Below the pieces are notes generated by a model that made no database searches, was not told the origin of the DNA, and saw only the letters and a program-made list of their open reading frames with translations. From Clostridia bacterium (GTDB lineage Bacteria; Bacillota; Clostridia; Lachnospirales; Lachnospiraceae), in assembly GCA_910574475.1 (NCBI GenBank), contig CAJTAT010000001.1:124001-188000 (forward strand): a stretch of 64,000 nt of DNA, given 5' to 3'. The translations under genes and the position numbers were made by a program. Each line of letters starts with the position of its first letter. Position 1 is the first letter of the stretch. Positions 17,886 through 25,483 of the stretch are shown here, one piece after another.

Positions 17886-18845
17886 TTATAAGTTTACAAC
17901 GTTTACAGGTTTCCCTTCTATAAATCCCTGGAGATTCTTTGAAACAATCTCCATCATTCTTGCCCTTGTCTCCGTCGGCGCCCAGGCAATATGTGGTGTA
18001 ATAAAGGAATGTTTTGCCTTCATCAGTGGATTATCCATCTGAATCTGTTCTGTTGAAACTACATCCAAGCCTGCAAAATATACTTTTCCTGATTCAAGCG
18101 CCTCAGATAAATCTGCTTCATTTACCAGCGGCCCTCTGGCTGCATTGAGAAGGATCGCTCCGTCCTTCATCTTTTGAATCGTCTCTTTATTTATCATTCC
18201 GACATTAGATTCAAATAATGGACAGTGTAGAGAAATAATGTCTGACTGCTGCAACAACGTATCGAGAGATGCATAGTGGATGTTCTCTGTCTCCAAAGAA
18301 AGATTTTGGTATTCATCATAAGCCAGCACCTTCATATCAAAGGCCGTTGCAATCTGTGCTACCTTCTGTCCAATGCGTCCAAAGCCTATGATTCCCATGG
18401 TTTTGCCTGCAAGCTCCATCAATGGCGTCTTCCAGTAGCACCAGTCAATATTATTTGTCCATTCTCCTTCCTTTACAGATTGATTATGTACTGCTACCTG
18501 ATTACAGATTTCAAGAAGAAGTGCAAAGGTAAACTGTGCCACAGCATTAGTGCCATAAGCGGGAACATTGCTCACAACAATCCCCAATTCTTTTGCCGCC
18601 TGTACATCGATATTATTATAGCCAGTTGCCAATGTTCCTATAAATTTTAAATTTTTGCAGCTAGCCAGTACTTCTTTATCTAATACTCCTTTGTTGGTTA
18701 GTACTGCATCTGCGTCTTTAATTCTCTCTACAATCTGTTCTGCGGGTGTTCTATCGTAAATTTCTACTTCACCCCATTTTTTCACATCCTCCCAGGAGAG
18801 ATCTCCCGGATTCAATGTGTAACCGTCCAAAACTACAATTTTCAC
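17886..18845 (-). CDS. D-2-hydroxyacid dehydrogenase (NAD-dependent)
   Basis: 319 aa of the glycerate/hydroxypyruvate dehydrogenase type. The NAD-binding loop GIIGFGRIGQKVA starts near residue 151, and the catalytic triad is R237 (NAARGPLVNE), E266 and H285 (TPHIAW). It reduces a 2-oxoacid or oxidises the D-2-hydroxyacid. It starts with GTG, with GGAGAAGG upstream, and lies 18 bp after the amidase gene and 30 bp before the imidase-like gene. It may act on the carbon skeleton released by the two hydrolases, but nothing in the sequence identifies its substrate. Confidence 0.93.
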   Translation of the reverse strand: MKIVVLDGYTLNPGDLSWEDVKKWGEVEIYDRTPAEQIVERIKDADAVLTNKGVLDKEVLASCKNLKFIGTLATGYNNIDVQAAKELGIVVSNVPAYGTNAVAQFTFALLLEICNQVAVHNQSVKEGEWTNNIDWCYWKTPLMELAGKTMGIIGFGRIGQKVAQIATAFDMKVLAYDEYQNLSLETENIHYASLDTLLQQSDIISLHCPLFESNVGMINKETIQKMKDGAILLNAARGPLVNEADLSEALESGKVYFAGLDVVSTEQIQMDNPLMKAKHSFITPHIAWAPTETRARMMEIVSKNLQGFIEGKPVNVVNL

Positions 18846-18863
18846 GTTTGTCCTTCTCCATCT

Positions 18864-20411
18864 TTATTTTAGCAAGTCCTTGTACGCTTTCCCTATCCGC
18901 CCTAGTACTACGTCTGTTCCTGGTACGACTGCTTTTGCTCTCGCTGCCGGCAAAAAGAACATTCCGCTTGCCACCTGTTCCATTCCTCTGAATGTAGATG
19001 TCACTGGTCGGCCGTCAGGATTCACTGCCGATGCCGTATCTTTTTCTACATTGGAAGTCCTTATGACAAAGATTTTGTTCTCCGCCCCCCGAGTCTGCAT
19101 CACCTTCGTATCCATATTTCTCGCTGTATTGTCACTCCAAATTAGAACTTCACATCCCTTTAACATACAGCTTCTGGGAACCTCTGGAATATACGCCTCC
19201 TCGTCGAAGATGACTGCTACTCTTCCCCAGGTAGTCTCTGTAACTGTCAAATCCCCCTCTGGATTGCTGTCTTTTCCATGAGTCTTGTAGGCTTTTCCAT
19301 AAACCTGACCTTTATCAAGAATCAGCGCACTCTTATATCCCCCAAGCATGCCGCTGATAACAAGTACCAGGTTTTCAGGTAATACCTCCTGAAGCTTCTT
19401 TGCAAGTTCTTCTATCTCCATATCAGCCTGTGGCAGGCACAAAATCCTGGTTCCCATATAACTACATGCATGGATATAATGACTTGCTTTTTCAAAATAT
19501 TCTTCTTGGGTCTTTGCCGAGAATGTAGCCATGGACATATATGCTTCTGTAGCAGAGAGATCGAGAATCGGCCGTTTCATCAACTCATAAACGGGCAGTT
19601 CTTTTGTTTCCTTTACCATCTCCCCATACAAATCAGGTCTGCGCCCTGACCTTTTGTCCTCATACATATCAAGATCTATCTCATAGTAGAGAATCTCCTG
19701 CTTGTCTGGAGACGCGTCTGCCACAATCTTTCCTTTTGGATCGATCACCATGCTCCGCCCCAGATAACTGGCTGCCCCTGCTTCCAAACCTGCTTTATCC
19801 GCCACCAGGAACCAGGTTCCATTCTCCATAGCTCTGACCGGAAGCATAAATTCATATTGCTGATTCATTAGTCCCTTGGGTTCTGCCGCTGCGGCTGTCA
19901 GGTTTACCAGATCGATGATCACTTTTGCTCCCTTAAGAGCTAAGATTCTCGCAATCTCAGGTACTCGCCCGTCAGCACACACTAACATACCCATAGTTCC
20001 AAACTTTGTATCAAATACCTCAAATTCTTCCCCCGGTGTAAACCACTCAGAATCAAAATGCCACATATTTGACTTAGCAGTCTTATGAACCAGTTTGCCA
20101 TTGTCATCAAACATATAGGCTGCATTATAAAGCTTTTCCCCTTCATAAACGGCAGCACCCGCAGCGATGTATACTTTGTGCTCTGCCGCAAGTTCTGCAA
20201 TCTGTTCCAGAAACCTTTCTGCTCCTTCAAGCGCTTTGTCACATTCTGCCTGGTTAATCCCTAAAAAATAGGCTGGATATGAACACTCTGGAAGGACAAT
20301 GAAATCTGCCTGGTTCTGCGCTGCCTCTACAATCAGGTTTTTTAAATTTTCAAAAATCCCCTGATGACACTCAATGCCTTCTGCCCTTTGCTGCACGCAT
20401 GCTACTTTCAT
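18864..20411 (-). CDS. Tandem nitrilase-superfamily amidase with a degenerate second domain
   Basis: 515 aa made of two carbon-nitrogen hydrolase folds. The first (about 1-265) has an intact catalytic triad: E42 in LPECSYP, K113 in TAKSNMW and C145 in LVCADGRVPE. The second (about 280-515) keeps the fold's outline, but the Glu is Gln (LPQAD) and the Cys is Phe (VIFDEEAYIPE), so it should be inactive and structural or regulatory. The frame is open 19 codons upstream, but GGGAGAGAGT just precedes the ATG at 20411. It is the first gene of the operon, right behind the palindromic operator. A half-amidase or N-carbamoyl amidase role downstream of ring opening is my inference. Confidence 0.9.
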   Translation of the reverse strand: MKVACVQQRAEGIECHQGIFENLKNLIVEAAQNQADFIVLPECSYPAYFLGINQAECDKALEGAERFLEQIAELAAEHKVYIAAGAAVYEGEKLYNAAYMFDDNGKLVHKTAKSNMWHFDSEWFTPGEEFEVFDTKFGTMGMLVCADGRVPEIARILALKGAKVIIDLVNLTAAAAEPKGLMNQQYEFMLPVRAMENGTWFLVADKAGLEAGAASYLGRSMVIDPKGKIVADASPDKQEILYYEIDLDMYEDKRSGRRPDLYGEMVKETKELPVYELMKRPILDLSATEAYMSMATFSAKTQEEYFEKASHYIHACSYMGTRILCLPQADMEIEELAKKLQEVLPENLVLVISGMLGGYKSALILDKGQVYGKAYKTHGKDSNPEGDLTVTETTWGRVAVIFDEEAYIPEVPRSCMLKGCEVLIWSDNTARNMDTKVMQTRGAENKIFVIRTSNVEKDTASAVNPDGRPVTSTFRGMEQVASGMFFLPAARAKAVVPGTDVVLGRIGKAYKDLLK

Positions 20412-20450
20412 ACTCTCTCCCTTCTCTTTTTTAATTATATACATGATTGC

Positions 20451-20476
20451 ATACATAACTGTATACACTTATGTAT
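20451..20476. promoter_or_regulatory. 26-bp palindromic operator
   Basis: ATACATAA at 20451 and TTATGTAT ending at 20476 flank a central GTATAC. The whole 26 bp differs from its own reverse complement at one base pair (a C/G swap on each side). It starts 5 bp downstream of the -10 box, covering the likely transcription start. A further ATACAT-like half site lies at 20438. Its size and position fit a FadR-type GntR repressor; the only such regulator nearby is the gene at 13091. Confidence 0.8.
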
Positions 20477-20481
20477 ATGTT

Positions 20482-20511
20482 ATTATAGCCATAAAACGAC
20501 ATTATTGTCAA
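20482..20511 (-). promoter_or_regulatory. Promoter of the seven-gene imide-type operon
   Basis: On the minus strand a perfect TTGACA (20506-20511) and a perfect TATAAT (20482-20487) are separated by 18 bp. It reads into the amidase gene and all genes down to 13993. Confidence 0.85.
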
Positions 20512-20578
20512 GAAAAATATCGTCATTTATTATATCTTTTTAATATTTCGGGATTTGTTTTTGACAAATTGCATAAAT

Positions 20579-20626
20579 AAAGACGTTTTTCAAAATAATT
20601 CTGGCTTTTGAAAAACGTCTTTTTTC
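20579..20626 (-). terminator. Terminator after the flavin reductase gene
   Basis: A 16-bp perfect stem (AAGACGTTTTTCAAAA paired with TTTTGAAAAACGTCTT) with TTTATTTA on the minus side and TTTTTC on the plus side. It isolates the imide-type operon from the mgtE-trpS unit. Confidence 0.8.
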
Positions 20627-20654
20627 TTTATTTCCTAAGTACTTTATAATGCTG

Positions 20655-21152
20655 TCACTGTATTAAAACATCCTCAATCTCCACAATATACATGGTGTGG
20701 TAGTCTTTCTGAGGATACCATTTCTCCTCACAGGATTTGTCAATAAAAGAAGCCGGATCGTATGGCTGTGCAAACAGCTTCCTACACACCAGGACGGTAT
20801 TGGCTTCTGCAAAGTAAGGAGTCTCCCCTGTGTAAGCCACTGTCAGGCCGGACTTGGCAATCTTATCCTCGTCGCGCCCGGAAACAGTCCCCAGATAGTT
20901 CAGAGTTTTTCTAAAACTTTCATCCAGTACAGACAGAGACAGGGTCTTCGACGCATCTATGAACTCTTTCGTGTAGCGCTGAGGGCGGATAAATACATAG
21001 GCCACTGGTTTTCCCCACATAATCCCCAGACCACCCCAGGAAGCCGTCATTGTATTGACTTTTCCTTCCTTCTGGGCCGTCACCAGCATCCATTCCTTCC
21101 CTATCATGGAGAATGGATTCTTTTGAAGTTCTTCTGGTCTAATGCTCTTCAT
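20655..21152 (-). CDS. Flavin reductase-like FMN-binding protein
   Basis: 165 aa of the flavin-reductase-like split-barrel family. Typical features are the opening NPFSMIGKEWMLVTA, the FMN phosphate region VNTMTASWGGLGIMW, FIRPQRYTKEFI, and the Ser-rich LSVLDESFRKTLNYLGTVSGRD. Such proteins bind FMN and often accept electrons from NAD(P)H or ferredoxin. It follows trpS by 24 bp and is cut off from the operon downstream by a terminator, so I place it in the mgtE-trpS unit. Its physiological partner is unknown. Confidence 0.9.
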   Translation of the reverse strand: MKSIRPEELQKNPFSMIGKEWMLVTAQKEGKVNTMTASWGGLGIMWGKPVAYVFIRPQRYTKEFIDASKTLSLSVLDESFRKTLNYLGTVSGRDEDKIAKSGLTVAYTGETPYFAEANTVLVCRKLFAQPYDPASFIDKSCEEKWYPQKDYHTMYIVEIEDVLIQ

Positions 21153-21176
21153 AATTACCTCCTATACTGCTAGTGT

Positions 21177-22181
21177 CTATCGGATCCTCTCCGGGAATCC
21201 AATTTTTTTCTGAACTTTGCGCAAAGTTTTGTTTGCAAAATACTGAGCTTTTTCTGCATTATTCTTGATTACAGAGTCAATATAGGCTTTATCCTTGTTC
21301 AGCTCCGCCACGCGATCCTGGAGAGGCTTTAGCACAGATACGACTGCCTCGCCCACGGCTGGTTTAAACTCTCCATAGCCCTTTCCATCAAATTCTGCCA
21401 CTGTCTCATCTGGCGTCTTGCCAGTACAGACACAATAAATATCAATCAGGTTTTTGATTCCGGGCTGCTCGTCGCGGTACAGTATCTGAGCTTCGGAATC
21501 TGTCACTGCACGCTTAAATTTGCGCATAACAGTATCTTTATCATCCATCAGGTATACACTTGCATTGGGGTTCTCATCAGACTTTGACATCTTCTTTGCC
21601 GGATCCTGTAAGCTCATGATCTTAGCGCCCACTTTGCCAATATAAGCTTCTGGAATGGTAAATACATCCCCATAGATGCCGTTAAAGCGCTGTGCAATAT
21701 CCCGGGTAATCTCCAGATGCTGCATCTGATCCACACCCACCGGAACCACATCTGCCTGATAAAGGAGAATATCAGCCGCCATCAACACAGGATATGTAAA
21801 AAGACCTGCATTGATATTGTCCGCATGCTTAGAAGCCTTATCCTTAAACTGAGTCATCCGGTTCAGCTCGCCCATATAAGTAAAGCAATTTAAAATCCAA
21901 GCCAGCTCTGCATGACCTGATACATGGGACTGGTAGTAGATACAGTTTTTCTCTGGATCCAGGCCAGCCGCAATATATAAGGTTAAAAGCGCTCTGGCAC
22001 GTTTTCTTAAAACTGCCGGATCCTGGCGTATGGTAATAGAGTGCATATCCACCACACTGTAAAAACATTCATATTCATCACTCAGAGTCACCCAATTCTT
22101 CAGGGCTCCCAAATAATTTCCCAGGGTTAGATTCCCTGTAGCCTGCATCCCACTGAACAGGACTTTTTTATCTCCTAACAT
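21177..22181 (-). CDS. trpS: Tryptophan--tRNA ligase
   Basis: 334 aa, the normal size for TrpRS, a class I synthetase. The HIGH-like motif is TGNLTLGNYLGA near residue 17 and the KMSKS motif lies near residue 200 (PAKKMSKSDENP). The frame is open for 132 codons upstream across the end of mgtE, but AGGAGG stands 9 nt before the ATG at 22181 and the conserved protein begins there (MLGDKKVLFSGMQ). There is no T-box; it is read from the mgtE promoter 1.6 kb upstream or from an undetected internal one. Confidence 0.98.
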   Translation of the reverse strand: MLGDKKVLFSGMQATGNLTLGNYLGALKNWVTLSDEYECFYSVVDMHSITIRQDPAVLRKRARALLTLYIAAGLDPEKNCIYYQSHVSGHAELAWILNCFTYMGELNRMTQFKDKASKHADNINAGLFTYPVLMAADILLYQADVVPVGVDQMQHLEITRDIAQRFNGIYGDVFTIPEAYIGKVGAKIMSLQDPAKKMSKSDENPNASVYLMDDKDTVMRKFKRAVTDSEAQILYRDEQPGIKNLIDIYCVCTGKTPDETVAEFDGKGYGEFKPAVGEAVVSVLKPLQDRVAELNKDKAYIDSVIKNNAEKAQYFANKTLRKVQKKIGFPERIR

Positions 22182-22207
22182 AAATAGAAACCTCCTGATT
22201 ATAAGTT

Positions 22208-23560
22208 TTATATCTTCAGCAATGTGCAGGCAATCTGAAAATAGATCATCAAACTGCAGGCATCTACGATGGTAGTTATCAGGGGAGCCGCCATAATAGC
22301 TGGATCCAACTTCAATCTCTTTGCCACCATTGGAAGAATACAGCCAATGGTCTTTGCCAAAATCACTGTCATAATCAAAGACAAAATAATTGTAAGGCAG
22401 ACTAGGGGCTGTCCGGGGTACTGAATCATCAGCCGCACATAATTGGCTGCGGCCAACACTCCGCCACAGATAATCCCTACCCGAAATTCCTTCCAGGCCA
22501 CCTTTAGCACATCTTTCAATTCTATATCTCCCACTGCCATACCACGGATCACCATTGTACTGCTCTGGTTTCCGCAATTTCCACTGGTATCCATCAGCAT
22601 TGGGATAAAGCTGATAAGGAGCGGCACTACCTGCAGGGCCTCTTCATAGCTCACCAGAATCGCTCCCGTCAGCATGGAAGTAAACATCAAAAGTAACAGC
22701 CAGGGAATACGATTTCTTGCCAGCTCAAAAACTCCCGTCTTCAGATAAGGTTTCTCTGAGGGAAGCATAGCCGCCATCTTTTCAAAGTCCTCTGTGGCTT
22801 CCTGCTCCATAACCTCCACCACATCATCTACTGTGACAATTCCTACCAGGCGATCCTCGTGATCCACCACTGGCAGACAGAGAAGATCGTATTTATTAAA
22901 AGTCTCTACGACTTCCTCCTGATCTTGTGTAGTCACTGCATAGATAATGTGCTCATCCATAATATCCCTGATGATTGTCTCATAAGGATTCATCAGCAGA
23001 TCCTTAACTGTGACGACCCCCTGGAGGCAGCGCTTGCTATCTGTGACAAAACAGGTATAGATCGTCTCTGTATCCACACCGTGTTCACGAATATAGGCAA
23101 ATGCCTGCTCCACAGTCATATTCCGCTTTAAGCCGATGTATTCGGCTGTCATAATACTTCCCGCACTGTTTTCCGGGTATTGCAGGAACTGATTGATCAG
23201 CGCCCTTGTCTCCGGCGTCGCATTGCGAAGGACACGCTTTACTACAATCGCCGGCAGCTCTTCCAGCATATCTACCGCATCATCCACATACAAATCTTCA
23301 ATGATCTTTCCCAGTTCATAGTCCGTAATGCTGTTAATAACATGTTCCTGGTCTTCTACTTCCAGAAAGGAAAATACATCTGCCGCCAGTTCCTTGGGCA
23401 GCATCCGATATACAAGTACCTTTGCCTCCTGTTCCTGCTCTTCAATGAACTCTGCAATATCTACCTCGTTCATCTCCGCCATAGTTTCCCGCAGCTTCCG
23501 AAACTGTCTGCTCTTCAAAAGCTCCGTCAACCTATCCCTATCAAAAATTTCCATTGCCAT
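22208..23560 (-). CDS. mgtE: Magnesium transporter MgtE
   Basis: 450 aa with the MgtE order: a helical N domain (about 1-125, FIEEQEQEAKVLVYRMLPKELAADVFSFL), a CBS-domain pair (about 130-255) that senses cytoplasmic Mg2+, and five transmembrane helices (about 280-450) including the pore-helix region DTSGNCGNQSS. It passively imports Mg2+ when the cytosolic level is low. The start at 23560 has GGAGGAGA 8 nt upstream; earlier in-frame ATGs lack one. The gene has a ~220-nt leader that does not match the M-box riboswitch. Confidence 0.96.
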   Translation of the reverse strand: MAMEIFDRDRLTELLKSRQFRKLRETMAEMNEVDIAEFIEEQEQEAKVLVYRMLPKELAADVFSFLEVEDQEHVINSITDYELGKIIEDLYVDDAVDMLEELPAIVVKRVLRNATPETRALINQFLQYPENSAGSIMTAEYIGLKRNMTVEQAFAYIREHGVDTETIYTCFVTDSKRCLQGVVTVKDLLMNPYETIIRDIMDEHIIYAVTTQDQEEVVETFNKYDLLCLPVVDHEDRLVGIVTVDDVVEVMEQEATEDFEKMAAMLPSEKPYLKTGVFELARNRIPWLLLLMFTSMLTGAILVSYEEALQVVPLLISFIPMLMDTSGNCGNQSSTMVIRGMAVGDIELKDVLKVAWKEFRVGIICGGVLAAANYVRLMIQYPGQPLVCLTIILSLIMTVILAKTIGCILPMVAKRLKLDPAIMAAPLITTIVDACSLMIYFQIACTLLKI

Positions 23561-23704
23561 GCCAATCTCCTCCATTCCTACGGATGGACATGACAAAAGA
23601 ATTCACAAGCCTGACTGGCAACAATCCGTCAGATTCTGCGAATCACAGCATACTCTTCTCTATCCTGCAGGAAGAGCCCATGCCCACACGTATTCTGTTC
23701 CGTC

Positions 23705-23761
23705 TTAAGCTACAACTTCGACTTCGCCCGTCCACGGACTCTTCACTTCCTTCTTCTGCAT
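23705..23761 (-). CDS. Possible 18-aa leader peptide upstream of mgtE
   Basis: In the mgtE leader, an ATG about 22 nt after the predicted transcription start opens an 18-codon frame, MQKKEVKSPWTGEVEVVA, ending in TAA. Its ribosome binding site is poor. Several Mg2+ transporter genes in other bacteria are controlled through short upstream peptides, so it is worth recording, but the length is within chance expectation. Hairpins follow between it and mgtE. Confidence 0.25.
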   Translation of the reverse strand: MQKKEVKSPWTGEVEVVA

Positions 23762-23789
23762 AAATTTGGTTTAAAAACCTGCATGGTTT

Positions 23790-23818
23790 ATCATATCACT
23801 TTTTTATTGATTGGTCAA
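23790..23818 (-). promoter_or_regulatory. mgtE promoter
   Basis: On the minus strand TTGACC (23813-23818) and TATGAT (23790-23795) have a 17-bp spacer. The -35 box overlaps the last codons of the upstream gene. The leader from here to mgtE is about 220 nt and contains small hairpins such as GATTC-GCA-GAATC and CTGAC...GTCAG. Confidence 0.65.
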
Positions 23819-25393
23819 ATGCAACAACACTCCACCGCCCTCATTATACAATTCCTCTGAGCTATAACCTCTGGAGATAAAGCTTTCCATGAGTGTAAAC
23901 AAGTCATCTCCCCCAAAAGATACTACAATATACAATTCTTCTGGCCAATCACTGCCAAATGCGCTGTTAATAAAATCCGTATAAGCCTCAACACTCTGAT
24001 TGAACATCCACTCCATGTAATGGACATTCGTTTTTATTAGGCCATTTTGTTCCTGATAATCCTGATGTTGCTCCACATAATAGGCAAAACCCGGATTTGC
24101 TCCATAATAAATAATCGTTTCCTTTTCAAACGCTTTCTCCTCGTACCAGGCGTCTACTACCCCTCGAATATCATCTTTGCTCCAATTGTGACGCAAGCTT
24201 TCTGTCCAACTGTACATGCCATAGCAGACTACTGTACAGATTGAGATTCCTACAACAAAATATTTTAAATCCGACAGGTTAAGAGTTTTGAACTTTGGTA
24301 TTACAAGCTCAGGATTTTCTTTTATCAGAAGGTAAACGTCCACACAGACTGCAAAAATCATGATAACCCAAAGGGGAATAAAAAATACGCTGTATCGCTG
24401 TCCAAAAAGCCCCTCCCCGTAGATTCCAAACTTTACGGCAAAATAATAGAGCACCCACGTGACAGCATTATACAAAACCATCCATTTTGTAATCATACTC
24501 TTTCCAAAAATCAGGGAGACAAGTATGAGCAAACAAATGACAATCAATACGAAAGTGACAGCCGTACTGTCATAATAAGAAAGGAAATTCCATTTGAGAA
24601 CTGTCTTGAATCCGTTTACGAAGTCTCTTAGGAATCCACCCTCATAAAGAATGGCGTCCATAGCCACATAACCCTTGCTTTGATTCATCATCTGCTGTTT
24701 TAAAAACAAAAAATAAAGGGGTAGTCCTGCTGCAACCAGAGCAGTCACATAAGATATGGAGATTGTAATAAGGTTCTTTTTATCTTTTTTAAGTACCGTA
24801 TACAAAAAGGCAATAGCAGCCATAGCCAGTACGGGAAAGGCTGCTCCGTACTGGCTGTAAATGGGCACAATGGCCGCTATGGTAAACCGAATGATATTCT
24901 TTTTGCTGACTTCCTGTAGCAGGCAGATCCAAAAATACACCGTCCAACATAAAGTTCCAAGCATCAGACAATATTCTGCACATTCCTGCCAATAATATAC
25001 CAGTTGATAAATGGTCGCCGAAAAAATAACGCCTGTAGCTGCAATAAAAGAATTGCTGAATTTTTTGATTGACTGATAGATTCCGGCCATTCCCACAAAT
25101 CCCATGACAACGCCGAAGAACCTGAGCCACCATTCTGCACTGCTTATTTTAAGCCAGAAATACAGAATCACATTAAATAGTGGCGGTTGAAAGGTGGATA
25201 TAATTCTAGAATACATGCTCAGACTAGAAGTTTCATAAGGTAACGTGCCATACAAATATTTTGAGTACCAATACTCAATGGTTTCATCGATCCATAATGA
25301 TGAATTTGTCAATTTATACATTACAATAAAGAAATAAAATGCAAATGCAGCCCCAACAAATATAATTTCTTTATCTCTTCCTGGTTTATTCAT
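23804..25393 (-). CDS. GT-C type glycosyltransferase-like membrane protein
   Basis: 529 aa with about ten hydrophobic segments. The first extracytoplasmic loop carries WIDETIEYW, whose Asp-Glu resembles the catalytic acid pair of GT39/ArnT-like polyprenyl-phosphate glycosyltransferases, and the C-terminal ~140 residues form a soluble outer domain (YYGANPGFAYYVEQHQDY). Such enzymes move a sugar from a lipid carrier to lipid or polymer outside the membrane. It stands alone behind an extended -10 promoter (TGCTATAAT at 25436-25444). No partner genes are adjacent, so the acceptor is unknown. Confidence 0.75.
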   Translation of the reverse strand: MNKPGRDKEIIFVGAAFAFYFFIVMYKLTNSSLWIDETIEYWYSKYLYGTLPYETSSLSMYSRIISTFQPPLFNVILYFWLKISSAEWWLRFFGVVMGFVGMAGIYQSIKKFSNSFIAATGVIFSATIYQLVYYWQECAEYCLMLGTLCWTVYFWICLLQEVSKKNIIRFTIAAIVPIYSQYGAAFPVLAMAAIAFLYTVLKKDKKNLITISISYVTALVAAGLPLYFLFLKQQMMNQSKGYVAMDAILYEGGFLRDFVNGFKTVLKWNFLSYYDSTAVTFVLIVICLLILVSLIFGKSMITKWMVLYNAVTWVLYYFAVKFGIYGEGLFGQRYSVFFIPLWVIMIFAVCVDVYLLIKENPELVIPKFKTLNLSDLKYFVVGISICTVVCYGMYSWTESLRHNWSKDDIRGVVDAWYEEKAFEKETIIYYGANPGFAYYVEQHQDYQEQNGLIKTNVHYMEWMFNQSVEAYTDFINSAFGSDWPEELYIVVSFGGDDLFTLMESFISRGYSSEELYNEGGGVLLHLTNQ

Positions 25394-25435
25394 ATCTTGT
25401 CCACCGTGACTTTCTTATAATTTTCGCGTTTCTAA

Positions 25436-25444
25436 ATTATAGCA
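25436..25444 (-). promoter_or_regulatory. Extended -10 promoter of the membrane glycosyltransferase gene
   Basis: TGCTATAAT on the minus strand, with a weak TTCCAT -35 box 17 bp further upstream. Confidence 0.5.
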
Positions 25445-25483
25445 TAATCACCCACAAAATGGAACCAGGAACGTAAAACATTT

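Noticed and set aside
20655-21152. Flavin reductase as a member of the imide-type operon
   Set aside because: A strong terminator and a new promoter with operator lie between it and the amidase gene, and it is 24 bp from trpS.
22182-22577. Longer N-terminus for TrpRS overlapping mgtE
   Set aside because: The conserved protein begins at 22181, where there is a strong ribosome binding site; the extra 132 codons are the out-of-frame end of mgtE.
23561-23800. M-box Mg2+ riboswitch upstream of mgtE
   Set aside because: The leader does not contain the conserved M-box core segments that I would expect to recognise.
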